64,000 nt of DNA from Azotimanducus sp965220185 (GCA_965220185.1 OZ244807.1:806001-870000), one strand, 5' to 3'; positions 16,601-24,652 are shown, counted from the stretch's first letter. Program-made: numbers and translations. The notes: generated from the letters alone by a model not told the origin.

Positions 16601-17253
16601 TGTCCGGGATCGAAGGTGCCGGCGGCGAACAAGTGGCTGGCGCGAAAGGGAGGGAGTTTCCGCTGGAAAATCTCGACTTGGTGATTATGAACCCGCCTTT
16701 TACGGCGAATGACAAACGGGGTCGAAAGTTCTCAAGGGAAGTGACACAGCGAATGCAACAATATGAATTGACCATCCGCGACGGTGTGGCTCGACGAGAT
16801 GCGGATGCTGCTGGTGTCATCACTACGAATACGATTCAGAGTTTCTTCACGCCACTCGCAGAGAGAATGCTGTCTTCTGACAAAGGCACACTCGCATTGG
16901 TATTACCAACTACGGTATGTGTCGGCGCAGATGCTCTTAGACAAAGAAAATTCCTTGCTGAGCGATTTCACATCGAACGTGTGATCACTTCTCACGACCC
17001 CAAGCGTCCGAACTTCTCAGAGAACACAGGTATTCATGAGAGTTTGATGATCTGTCGAAGACGAACTGATGATGTAGATCTTCCCACAGAGTTCTTTTCG
17101 CTTGGCAAAATGCCGAAGGATGCTTCCGAGGCGATTGCTTGCGCAGACGATATCGGGGGGGGGGGGGGGGGGCAACTCTTCTTGGGGCACCCGCCTTCCT
17201 TGGCCGAGCGAAAGAGTGCGGCGGGGCGATTGGTCACCAGTGCAATGGTATGA
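13606..17253 (+). CDS. Type ISP restriction-modification enzyme, nuclease-helicase-methylase part (frame interrupted at G tract)
   Basis: A 1215-residue product whose first about 1183 residues are an LlaGI-like type ISP enzyme. The order is an Mrr-like PD-(D/E)XK nuclease (D84, Q98, K100), a superfamily 2 helicase (CGTGKT 200-205, DEAH 322-325, MTATP motif), a long coupler, then an N6-adenine methylase (DPACGTGT 888-895, NPPF 1029-1032). The ATG at 13606 follows GAGGAGCGAG. At 17155-17172 a run of 18 G shifts the frame, and translation ends at 17253 before the target-recognition domain. With 17 (or 20) G the frame would join the next segment and give about 1459 residues, close to the family length. 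The enzyme would cut and methylate DNA as one polypeptide, so the present state is probably OFF. Confidence 0.88.
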   Translation: MEVLDTLPKQLALDLGDARSADEWLVNIREKSRTEVEKGRWFENLFAKVVRSKAEFEVSDIWRWQDWPQRQALTGLSAKDIGVDLVAKHKDGTWIAIQCKCYEPSRRISKDDLKDFIAGSQHSVYGLRWIVTTCRWGPVAEDLIKRTNIRRIDFLDFRNVLVTEKIERPERKPFPLQQEAITDTLEGLANHDRGRLIMACGTGKTFTALRIAEQHVPEGAAILFLAPSIALVSQARREWLTHTNRELDCVVVCSDSSAGGKNENEDIGISDVVCPVTSEPEEIARKLATARYTKVVFCTYQSLSQVCEAQQEQGAPDFALTIADEAHRTTGALHENQRKVNFQLVHDDAALKSAKRLYMTATPRIYTEKSKGALAKKDISVVDMSDQTVYGPQFHRLRFKTAVNAEMLSDYRVIVLGVDESHVKPGMQKNLEALASENRKPVTRNDMTRVLGISLAINGLAQGELIERPGPLSRTMAYANTIERSKWYARALEAPVVKAATTKRLAVGEKARDISVVHLDASASALERHRHLRLLSDAEKENSLRVVCNVKLFTEGVDVPSLNAVVFLDPRDSQVDVVQAVGRVMRRTEDKKLGYIIVPVVVEPGKDVMDALESGSEGFETVGKVLRALQAHDERLHEDIARFVTVLESKDRLPPEPPDPPEPDLFDGLEDRTEAGIFAHVAAASGLGKPGLLVAEQIEWEVRRAAAVLQGEELDDHLAALLGFSFDFKGAAKEICVTAALLLCNACLMHRRLKELPKNRMLPTLGSVGASGDPLSVLRAAWETILEFDYEPVFAPALGVLQVLPNSTAVRNAVRGLAERADTVADSLTDLGYDHAGPLYHRILGSAKSDGAYYTNNISALMLARLALDASFTDWSDQNRIANLRIMDPACGTGTLLMATLRTIKDRMRERRAFEGEDEEVVHRCLVEDVLCGLDINRHGVQLAACNLTLGAPSVDYSRMNLHTMKHGPQDDGSVRAGSIEILGTRRVEIDLFSMISQMSGIEGAGGEQVAGAKGREFPLENLDLVIMNPPFTANDKRGRKFSREVTQRMQQYELTIRDGVARRDADAAGVITTNTIQSFFTPLAERMLSSDKGTLALVLPTTVCVGADALRQRKFLAERFHIERVITSHDPKRPNFSENTGIHESLMICRRRTDDVDLPTEFFSLGKMPKDASEAIACADDIGGGGGGQLFLGHPPSLAERKSAAGRLVTSAMV
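17155..17172 (+). repeat. Poly-G tract of 18, likely phase-variation switch
   Basis: Eighteen consecutive G lie after the methylase catalytic motifs and before the target-recognition region of the type ISP gene. The upstream and downstream coding frames differ by one base: upstream codons begin at positions 1 mod 3, downstream codons at 2 mod 3. Losing one G, or gaining two, restores one continuous frame. Long G tracts mutate by slipped-strand mispairing. Sequencing error in the homopolymer is the main alternative. Confidence 0.9.
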
Positions 17254-17986
17254 CGGGTCACTCGCCCAAGCGGCGCTGGAAATTGAGCAACTTGAGAGCC
17301 TCGAACCATTGGGCGTATGTCGCCGCATAGGGCCAACTGGCCAAGCTGCTCAGGATTCTTGGCGGAGGTGCGAGCAGGGCGAAGCCGAAGCAATGCTCGT
17401 TTTCGATTCCACTTCAGCACAGATTCGACGATGCATGCATGGCGAGCCGGAGCAATGGGTAGCGCCGGGTGGCCGTCGCAAGCACCTATGGCGAAATGTC
17501 AAGGCGCAAAGCTCCAATTTGTTGATCACGATACGACTTAATACTGTAAGCGGTAGACTCACCGCTCTCAGCAGCTCTCACAATACCTTCGGTTTCGGAT
17601 GGATTCCCGTAGAAACCGCGGGCACACAGGAAAGCAAAGCGCTTGCGCTTTGGCTGAACTCTACACCTGCGAGATTGATGCTACTCAATCGAAGAGCCAA
17701 GATGCTCACCTATCCAAAGTGGTCGGTAGAACATTGGAAGCAAATTCGTGTTCCCAAAGGGTCGCCTAACGTATATAGTCGCCTTGCTTCGGTATGGGAG
17801 GAACTGAGACATCAAGAACTGCTTGAAATGCGTTACGGAGAATCCGATCCTGTCCGCGCCCGAATTGATGAAGCTGCGGCCAAGGCTTGCGGGTTAGAAG
17901 AATCATTCGTCGCCGAGTGGCGATATAAGCTCAGCCGGGAGCCAACCATCTCCAACGAAACAGCGGGCAACACTCACCACATATAG
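17173..17986 (+). CDS. Type ISP enzyme, target-recognition C-terminal part (out of frame with upstream part)
   Basis: Downstream of the G tract, a second frame stays open for about 270 residues and continues the type ISP homology. It opens with LPWPSERVRRGDWSPVQWYDG and continues through the DNA-recognition domain (WVAPGGRRKHLWRN, ESKALALWLNSTPARLM, WSVEHWKQIRVP). It has no convincing start of its own and is expected to be made only when the G tract length puts it in frame. This part would choose the DNA sequence that is methylated and that triggers cutting. Its 3' end overlaps the ParE-like gene on the other strand by about 55 bp. Confidence 0.85.
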
Positions 17987-18152
17987 GAATCGATCCAGAC
18001 AATGGATGGTCTCGAATCAAACGAAATGCGGCATCCAACGCATTCAAGAAATCGGAAGCCACTGTCTCTCCGGCCTCAGCGAGATAGTGCCGTATGGCGG
18101 TATCTATGTCTTGCCGTGCATGCTCGCGCAGAACAAGCGCCGCTGCTCTCAT
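17931..18152 (-). CDS. ParE/RelE-like toxin, possibly C-terminally truncated
   Basis: A 73-residue protein with the N-terminal helices and first strands of ParE: LREHARQDIDTAIRHYLAEAG, then FRLIRDHPLSGS. Usual ParE toxins run to about 95-100 residues and end in strands carrying catalytic or gyrase-contact residues; here the frame changes character after residue 50 and stops early, overlapping the type ISP gene. It overlaps the ParD-like gene by ATGA. It may be inactive, with the antitoxin kept as a repressor or remnant. ParE toxins poison DNA gyrase; that role is family knowledge, not shown here. Confidence 0.65.
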   Translation of the reverse strand: MRAAALVLREHARQDIDTAIRHYLAEAGETVASDFLNALDAAFRLIRDHPLSGSIPICGECCPLFRWRWLAPG

Positions 18153-18379
18153 CGATTGACCGCAAGGCCGTATCGCCTGCGCAACTTCTCAAAGTATTCG
18201 GAGTCCACGACGGTTGTGCGCGGTGACATCGCGCCGTCCAAAACAAGCCCACGCAAGCTTTGCACGTCTCGCTTTTTACGAATCAGCTCGCGCACGTATT
18301 CGCCCGAAGATTCGTAGCCGCCGACAGTGACCTGCAGCTCTATGAATTCTCTCAAATTGCTTGGAAGATGCATGTTCAT
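18149..18379 (-). CDS. ParD-like ribbon-helix-helix antitoxin
   Basis: A 76-residue protein starting MNMHLPSNLREFIELQV, then a GYESSGEYVRELIRK ribbon-helix-helix and a charged C-terminal tail. This is the ParD/CopG antitoxin pattern, with the DNA-binding domain first and the toxin-binding tail last. It is upstream of, and overlaps by 4 bp, the ParE-like gene, as in typical operons. It lies between the type ISP gene and the NACHT gene within the defence-like segment. Confidence 0.78.
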   Translation of the reverse strand: MNMHLPSNLREFIELQVTVGGYESSGEYVRELIRKKRDVQSLRGLVLDGAMSPRTTVVDSEYFEKLRRRYGLAVNR

Positions 18380-18440
18380 GTGCTTGATAGTATCCTTCCG
18401 GCAGCGCCCTGTTCAAGCGCAAACGGTGTGCTTGTTGGCA

Positions 18441-21400
18441 TCAAACCGCAGGCTCGTTCCCTTGCGAAACATCAACAACAAGTACAGAAATTTTAGCTCT
18501 CTCGTCGTCGGAGAGCGTTTCGAGCAAACAGTTCTCAAGCTCTCGTGCGTTCTTCGGGGGCGAGCGCTCGCTTGGTGTTGGGCGGCAGTGCTCTGTATTT
18601 CCAAACCATAGCACCAAGTAAACCCCATAACCTTCTGCGCCCGGGTCCCGAGCGTACTTCGCAATAAGTTGTGTCCTGATCGCGCTCCAGAGTTCACGGT
18701 TGCAGCTTCTCTTGACTTCCACAGGAACGTTGAAACCGCCAATGGATAGCCGCATGTCGGCGCGTCTATCGTCCGCATACCGACCTTCCGGTTGGGCATC
18801 AACACCGAGCGGTTCGACCAGCAATTGCAGGTCGGACAGAAGTGCGTCACGGCACGCCTCCTCTGGTTTTGGAGATTGCGTTCGATTATGCGTGTCCACG
18901 TTCCAGAACTGGCGCCAGTCGGATGTATTGCCATCGCGAATGTTTCTTGCGATTTGAGACAGTTTGTCGACCGCAAGAGCAGCCAAGTCTGCCGCATTTA
19001 CAGGCCCGCGATTGTCAAGGACATCAATGACCCGATGCACATCCGCATGGCGAAACTCGACTTCGCGTCGACGAGCGTTTTGCGAATAGGCGGCATCGAT
19101 TAGACGAGACCGCCAAGGTCGCAGGTGCTCATCATTGACGAGCGCATTGATCGCTTGCGAAGCGGAGGCTGTGGCGATCAATGCCAAATCGGAGAGCAGC
19201 CTGTCAAGGCCGAGCACATTGATGGGTTCGATTGTTCCGATGGATTCCTCCGAGTCTGAATCCAAAGAAAACGGCGGGTAAAGCCGTCCGATATGTTTGA
19301 TCAAAAGCTCAAGCACCGCTTCATTTGAGCGCGGGATGCAGGCGCCTAACCCTTCATGCCTTCCTAACACGCACTCTGCCAAATGCTGAATCCTGCGGTC
19401 ATTGCCAGCGAAAAAACGATCGAACTGCGAAGCATAGGCGTCTGGTGACGCAAACAGCGCGGCGGTGAGCCAGTACACCCGTTGCGCCAAGTCCATGCTC
19501 GGTTGATGCACCTTGCGCTCGACCAGGCTAAGCAAAGACTGTTTATCGCAATGCTGCAGGGCTGCTCGCATAAGAAAGCTCAGGCTAGGTAGCTGTCGCC
19601 GTCTACCGCGAACGGGAAAAGACTTCAGCAAAGGCAGGGATGCGAGCTTCGCTACTGATGTGCAATCCGGCAAGTCCACCAAGGCATATAGCGCCCATGA
19701 ATAGTCATCGCCCGCCCGCAGTCTGACGCGAGCTGTTCGAACCAGCACATTCGCTGCCATCTCGGGATAGCGCTGCAATATTGAAAGTAACCAGGCAGGC
19801 GGCTCGTCCGGCGTGCCCCATGAACGAAGCCAAATGGTCACGTTGTAATGAATAGCTAAGGCAAGGCGCATTTGCGCCAGGTTCAATTCAGCATCGCCCG
19901 ATGCGTGAACTTCCTCTAGCCCCGCCCAGAACGCCAATGACAAATGGTGTACTTGATTTTCGGCGCCCAGCCGGATGATCTCGGCAATTTTGGGTAGGTC
20001 TGTACGCCACACCGAACCGCGGAGCCCTTCTTGCACCGCTTCAATGAGACGGGTCTCGTCTCCGAGCAGGTCTCGCAGCCGAGCAAGTGGCGTATCGCCA
20101 GAAACATCGCTGTATCCGCCGAGGTACGCCGTTGCGAGTTGACCAAGAAAGCCCGCATCTGCCGTGTTGTCGCGCAGCGCTGCTTCGTGCGTCCGCACCT
20201 GTCCGCGCCAAACCTTCCTTTTGCGAAGACGCTTATCCTCCCATTCCGATTCACGCTGCGTTATTCCCTCATCGATGCGCTGTAGTTCCTGCTTCGCTTT
20301 CAATTGTTGGGCTCGCTGTTCCCGAAAGGCGTTGAGAAGCTGCGGGGCATTCTTCATTTGACTTTCCACGACATCCACCGGCAGTTTGTCCGCATATCGT
20401 GTACTTAATGTAAGACGAACCATCTGCTCCAACAGCCAGTTTCTTGCTCTCTTGTCATCGCTGACCATGAATCTATCGAGGCACCAGCGAGGAAACTCCG
20501 ATGGGTCGTCATGAAGTATGACAACCTTTTCCTTAAACGACTCGAAACTCTCTTCCTCAAGAGCATCTAGGCAACGCGAAAAACCAACTTCAAAAAGTGC
20601 AACTTGAATGTCGGAGTGCGTGTTCAGCCACGCCCGAATGCGATCTTGCTCATCCGTTGAGCTACTAGGGCTTCGAATCCCACGCGGATTTCGCATCGCC
20701 ATATCCAAGCAGTCATACAGCAGAGCCGCATCCTCCACATCCTCGGATTCCTCTAAGAGCCGTCGCGAAAGCCCCTGAAATAGACGTTGCCAATGGTCCG
20801 GCCACCTCCATGCTTCCTGAGCAGCAATCTGTCGTTGGTCGAGCGCCAAAAGCTCACGCAGCAAACCCACAACTTCACTATGCGATGATTTCTCGCAAAC
20901 TTGATAGTTCCAAAAGTCCTTGTAAGTTCCAAGATACTGCTCTCTCTTTGGAGGCTTTAGGCATTGAACGGCCTCCTGAATCGACAATGCTTTTGGAAAA
21001 AGCTCCATTAGGAGGTTGCCGAGCAAGTCGTCATACGGGTCAGGTATCCGCCCTTCACGAACGTCCGCAAGCAATGCTTTAAGTTTTTCGATTGCCTTGT
21101 CTTCTTGCGTTTCTTGGCGAAGATACGCTCTCAGAGCGGCCGCTTTGATTCTCGGCCATATTGTGGTGTCGCGCAGCATTGCATGGAGGCGTTCAGACAT
21201 TCCATCGACAGGCGTGCTGTAGGTGAGCATCTCAACGACAATTGATACCAAGGACTGTGTCGCGGCATCTCGGTCTTGATCGGCCAGCACGCCCTTGATG
21301 AGTTCGGAAGCATTCGGGGTGACGAAATCACCTAATCTAGGCTCTGTGCCTGTGGACGCGACAATCCATGGATTCCTTTGTGTCTCTCGTGCGAGGCTAT

Positions 21401-22550
21401 TCAGCAGTCGACGCTTGTCTTCTGCGGAAAACTTTCGGACATCGCCGTACAGAATCGTTCCAAGCGGATCTCGCTCAATGATCTCGGCTCGCCCTGCCTG
21501 ACAATGCGCAGCCAGCCATGCGGCAAGACCTCGCAACTCAGAGACAACGCCGCCGTCGTGTCCGATCATCAATGCGAGAACACGCTTCACAGGCAGCCCT
21601 TGCTCGACTCGTTTGGCCAAATACCGTGCGCCGAGAAACTCGGCAATTTGACGATGAATAGGCGTGCAACGGCTCTCGTCTGGACAATCAAACAGCTTTG
21701 TGCCCAGTAGATGGCGGGCCAATGTTCGCTGTGGCCCGCTCATATGCGCTAGATCAAGGCAATCCTCATTCCCATCAGCGGGAGGCAGTACGAATCGAGC
21801 CTTCCCCGACAAGAGTAGAAGCGCGCACAGTTTGCCAGCCGCATTGAGCAGATCAGGAACCCCAGCCTCAACCGGATCGGCGATCCTATGCTCCTGATTA
21901 TGCTCTTCGAGCAGCGTCTTGCAGGCGACTTCGAACACTTGCAGGCGGGAATCCGGGTGCTCGCCGACGCCAAAAGCTTTGACGATCATGTCCAAGCTCT
22001 GCGGATTGGTCAGTAGGCTCTCGATGCCATTTCGGGCTGCCCGATCAAAGAATTCGCCCGTATCTGCGATGTGATCGTACTCGCTCAGAATTTCGCGAAC
22101 ATTGTCTTGTGATAGTTCATCGAGAAGCAGTACCTTGACTGTGCTATTCGGCGACACTTTCTCCAGATGGCGCCTGTCGTTCGAGCCGAACCAGTCGGCA
22201 GCTCGACAAGACAACCGAAACCGCGGACAACCCAATTGCTGCAGCTTCGCACGAATGTCATCGAACGGCGTGCGGGCATTGGTTGACCCTGCTCGAACTT
22301 CGTCAAGGCCGTCAATGAAGAGGGTTTGATGGTGCCGCTCGGCATCTTGGTCCAAGCAGATGAAATCTCGAGCAGATACGTAGCTCTCTCCGCCCAGGCG
22401 TCTAAATTCTGTTGTCTTCCCCGCACCGGCTGCGCCGAGCAGCACGTAGGCTTCTACGTCCTGAAAATCGCTGAGCGGCCGATGCTGCTCGTCAACTGCG
22501 CCCACTCCGTCAGGCATCTCCCTGCATGTCCTGTCAATCAATCGCATCAT
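18441..22550 (-). CDS. NACHT/STAND-like NTPase with C-terminal PD-(D/E)XK-like nuclease domain
   Basis: A 1369-residue protein. The N-terminal P-loop module has Walker A GAAGAGKT (39-46) and Walker B LFIDGLDE (77-84), followed by an arginine-bearing sensor string (FRLSCRAADWFG), the NACHT pattern. Residues about 300-1200 are long alpha-helical repeats of a sensor-arm type. The last about 130 residues hold EEACRDALLSDL, then D1265 (RADMRL), E1278-x-K1280 (VPVEVKRS) and a helix with TQLIAKYARD, consistent with a PD-(D/E)XK nuclease. A sensor with a nuclease effector matches the STAND antiphage logic (Avs-type), but this architecture is not one I can name. Its start overlaps the stop of the upstream DUF4143 ATPase gene by ATGA, so they form an operon. 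Antiviral function is inferred. Confidence 0.78.
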   Translation of the reverse strand: MMRLIDRTCREMPDGVGAVDEQHRPLSDFQDVEAYVLLGAAGAGKTTEFRRLGGESYVSARDFICLDQDAERHHQTLFIDGLDEVRAGSTNARTPFDDIRAKLQQLGCPRFRLSCRAADWFGSNDRRHLEKVSPNSTVKVLLLDELSQDNVREILSEYDHIADTGEFFDRAARNGIESLLTNPQSLDMIVKAFGVGEHPDSRLQVFEVACKTLLEEHNQEHRIADPVEAGVPDLLNAAGKLCALLLLSGKARFVLPPADGNEDCLDLAHMSGPQRTLARHLLGTKLFDCPDESRCTPIHRQIAEFLGARYLAKRVEQGLPVKRVLALMIGHDGGVVSELRGLAAWLAAHCQAGRAEIIERDPLGTILYGDVRKFSAEDKRRLLNSLARETQRNPWIVASTGTEPRLGDFVTPNASELIKGVLADQDRDAATQSLVSIVVEMLTYSTPVDGMSERLHAMLRDTTIWPRIKAAALRAYLRQETQEDKAIEKLKALLADVREGRIPDPYDDLLGNLLMELFPKALSIQEAVQCLKPPKREQYLGTYKDFWNYQVCEKSSHSEVVGLLRELLALDQRQIAAQEAWRWPDHWQRLFQGLSRRLLEESEDVEDAALLYDCLDMAMRNPRGIRSPSSSTDEQDRIRAWLNTHSDIQVALFEVGFSRCLDALEEESFESFKEKVVILHDDPSEFPRWCLDRFMVSDDKRARNWLLEQMVRLTLSTRYADKLPVDVVESQMKNAPQLLNAFREQRAQQLKAKQELQRIDEGITQRESEWEDKRLRKRKVWRGQVRTHEAALRDNTADAGFLGQLATAYLGGYSDVSGDTPLARLRDLLGDETRLIEAVQEGLRGSVWRTDLPKIAEIIRLGAENQVHHLSLAFWAGLEEVHASGDAELNLAQMRLALAIHYNVTIWLRSWGTPDEPPAWLLSILQRYPEMAANVLVRTARVRLRAGDDYSWALYALVDLPDCTSVAKLASLPLLKSFPVRGRRRQLPSLSFLMRAALQHCDKQSLLSLVERKVHQPSMDLAQRVYWLTAALFASPDAYASQFDRFFAGNDRRIQHLAECVLGRHEGLGACIPRSNEAVLELLIKHIGRLYPPFSLDSDSEESIGTIEPINVLGLDRLLSDLALIATASASQAINALVNDEHLRPWRSRLIDAAYSQNARRREVEFRHADVHRVIDVLDNRGPVNAADLAALAVDKLSQIARNIRDGNTSDWRQFWNVDTHNRTQSPKPEEACRDALLSDLQLLVEPLGVDAQPEGRYADDRRADMRLSIGGFNVPVEVKRSCNRELWSAIRTQLIAKYARDPGAEGYGVYLVLWFGNTEHCRPTPSERSPPKNARELENCLLETLSDDERAKISVLVVDVSQGNEPAV

Positions 22551-23809
22551 GCATCTTCAAACCATTCCTCGACAGGCGTCGAAAGAAATTCAGCGAGCGG
22601 TATCCCATCGCCGCCGACGATGAGCGAACGCACCGCATTGGACCGCTGCGCAAATTCTCTCAATCCTACTGTGTGAGCATGGCGGTCTCCGCTCTTGACC
22701 TCAATGGCGATGAGGCGGCCAGCCCGTTCGAGGACAAAATCCACTTCATGCCCGTTTTCGCGCCAGTAGTGCAGTCCACAGCCGCGCGGCAGGTGATTGA
22801 ACAGGTGGGCGCCCACGGCACTCTCGACCATCCGGCCCCAGAAACTTCGGTCTGCTTGCGCTTCGTCAAAGGTACGAGTCGATCTCGCGGAAATGAGCGC
22901 GGTATTGAGCACATTGAGTTTTGGGGATGAAGCTCTCCGTCGGTACGCACTGCCCGTATATTTCGGTAAACCGGCAACAAGTCCCGAACTTGTGAGCAGC
23001 TCTAGATAACGCGCCAAGGTGGTGGTGTTTCCGGCATCGTGGAGTTGTCCTAGCAATTTATTGTAGGAAAGAATCTGTCCTGAATACGCCACGCTCAACT
23101 CGAATAGCTGCTTTAAGAGGGTTGGCTTGTCAACGCGCTGCATTGCCAAGATGTCCTGTTCAATGTTGGTTTTGATGAGCGCGTCCTGAAGATACGCGAG
23201 CCAGCGGTCTTGATCGTGGATAAGTGAAGCACCTCCCGGATAGCCGCCGAAGTAAATGTACTGGGGAAGATCGAAGCCGAACGCAGCGGACATTTCGGGG
23301 AATGACCAATGCGTGAGGCGAATCGTCTCGAACCTGCCAGCCAAGCTCTCGCTCATTCCCTTTTGCATGAGGAGAGGCGCGGAGCCGAGCAAGATCACAT
23401 GAATGCTTCGTCCCTCACGTCGGTCCGCATCCGATAGTCCTTTGACCGTCTCAGACCAGTTTGGGATCTTTTGTATCTCGTCAATTGCGAGGACGAATCC
23501 GGCTTGCGAATCACGGGCTTCTCGGCGAACCTCTTCCCACTCCTCGACTAACCATCGCACATCCTTTTTGGCCTTCAGATTTCTCGAAGTGCCGAGCGAT
23601 ACCGCGTCCATGCTCAGCGCTGATGACATAGCCGAGACTGGCTCGTCAACAGATCGATAACGACTAGGGCGGCGAGTTTGCGCGAGCACTTGGTTGACCA
23701 GCGTCGTCTTGCCGGTCTGCCGCGGCCCCGTCACGAAAATAATTCGCTGAGGCTCCTCTTCAAGGCGCTCAAGCAGAACGGATTTTTGCGTGCGTTCAAA
23801 GCCAGTCAT
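22547..23809 (-). CDS. AAA ATPase with DUF4143 nuclease-like domain, first gene of NACHT operon
   Basis: A 420-residue AAA_14/DUF4143 family protein. Walker A is GPRQTGKTT (28-36), the Walker B region reads FVLAIDEIQKIPNW, and the sensor region is VILLGSAPLLMQ. The C-terminal PD-(D/E)XK-like core has D357, E370 and K372 (EVDFVLER, AIEVKSG). It is only loosely similar to the ATPase at 12284-13447 and does not look like a recent duplicate. The downstream NACHT gene overlaps it by 4 bp. The ATG at 23809 has no ribosome-binding site but lies 7 bp from a good -10 box, suggesting a leaderless transcript. The function of the family is not settled; pairing with a NACHT gene hints at a joint defence role. 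Confidence 0.86.
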   Translation of the reverse strand: MTGFERTQKSVLLERLEEEPQRIIFVTGPRQTGKTTLVNQVLAQTRRPSRYRSVDEPVSAMSSALSMDAVSLGTSRNLKAKKDVRWLVEEWEEVRREARDSQAGFVLAIDEIQKIPNWSETVKGLSDADRREGRSIHVILLGSAPLLMQKGMSESLAGRFETIRLTHWSFPEMSAAFGFDLPQYIYFGGYPGGASLIHDQDRWLAYLQDALIKTNIEQDILAMQRVDKPTLLKQLFELSVAYSGQILSYNKLLGQLHDAGNTTTLARYLELLTSSGLVAGLPKYTGSAYRRRASSPKLNVLNTALISARSTRTFDEAQADRSFWGRMVESAVGAHLFNHLPRGCGLHYWRENGHEVDFVLERAGRLIAIEVKSGDRHAHTVGLREFAQRSNAVRSLIVGGDGIPLAEFLSTPVEEWFEDA

Positions 23810-23815
23810 CAGAAA

Positions 23816-23851
23816 ATAATACGTTCTTGAGTATTTTTTCTCAAGAGCGTA
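23816..23851 (-). promoter_or_regulatory. Sigma70-like promoter overlapped by inverted repeat, upstream of ATPase-NACHT operon
   Basis: On the minus strand, TTGAGA (23839-23844) and TATTAT (23816-23821) are separated by exactly 17 bp. The -10 box ends 6 bp before the ATG at 23809, so transcription should begin at or next to the start codon. Arms TACGTTCTTGAG (23820-23831) and CTCAAGAGCGTA (23840-23851) form a 12-bp inverted repeat with one mismatch that covers both promoter elements. A dimeric repressor bound there would block the promoter. Confidence 0.55.
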
Positions 23852-23968
23852 CTAATTTTTACTGATCGCACGAATAATGGATGCGACGCGGTCTCCTGCC
23901 GAGGACTGCTCTAACGAATCGACCCACAGATTAGCGCGTTCGCTCTGCAGCGCCTGCTGATAATGGCG

Positions 23969-24652
23969 CTACACCTTGACGGGTGGCTCATTGGGGACGG
24001 CGTGCAGTATCGCTTCGTCGGGGATGGACAGCATGGCTTCGTAGGCGCCCTCGGGATACTCGCTCATATGAGGTCCGCGCGCATCCATTCGCGGTTGAGG
24101 CACGCCCCCGCCGCTGTCAATGAACGTTTCGGGCTTCTTGTAGCGCGCGAGCTCCTCCGGCGAGATGCCTGCGAGCGCCGCCACTTCAGGGTCGATCCAC
24201 GCTTCGCTGTTGATGGGCTCGGTCGAATAGCTGAGCTCCAAGGTGAGATTCTCCGGGCCTGCGAAGTACACCGAGCAGCACATGCCGTGATCGACGGGGC
24301 CGAGCACCGGCACGCCCTTGGAGCGGAGCCGGTCGCGCATCGCCAACAGCTCGTCGTGATTCTTGACCTTGAGCGCGATGTGCTGCGTAGCGCCCGGTGC
24401 GCAATTCGCACCGGCGTTGCCAGCGTAGGATGTCCCGGGCACAGGCGCGATCTCGGCAATGTCGGGATTGCACACAAACGCGATCGAACTCTCGTCATTG
24501 AGACGCAAAAAGCCATGCCACGTGTTCTCGACCCCGTGCATCCAATAGAGGGCTTGCAGCTCCATGCCGAGCCGGTCAGTAAAGAACTCGATCTGCTCCT
24601 TGATATTGGCGGTGCAGATCGCCAGATGATGCAGGCCTTCAACTTTATTCAT
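23969..24652 (-). CDS. VOC/glyoxalase-fold protein, possible dioxygenase or isomerase
   Basis: A 227-residue vicinal-oxygen-chelate protein. The expected metal ligands are visible as H9 (GLHHLAI), H91 (TQHIALKV) and E139 (LTLELSY). It is shorter than the HsaC-like extradiol dioxygenase at 34850, having essentially one VOC module plus a C-terminal tail. VOC enzymes include epimerases, lyases and dioxygenases, so the reaction is open. It is the last gene of the minus-strand operon led by the FadD3-like ligase, 28 bp downstream of the hydrolase. A steroid-pathway role is suggested only by context. Confidence 0.8.
   Translation of the reverse strand: MNKVEGLHHLAICTANIKEQIEFFTDRLGMELQALYWMHGVENTWHGFLRLNDESSIAFVCNPDIAEIAPVPGTSYAGNAGANCAPGATQHIALKVKNHDELLAMRDRLRSKGVPVLGPVDHGMCCSVYFAGPENLTLELSYSTEPINSEAWIDPEVAALAGISPEELARYKKPETFIDSGGGVPQPRMDARGPHMSEYPEGAYEAMLSIPDEAILHAVPNEPPVKV

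Noticed and set aside
12284..23809. Island as a prophage or integrative element
   Set aside because: No integrase, phage structural genes or flanking direct repeats were seen at the edges.
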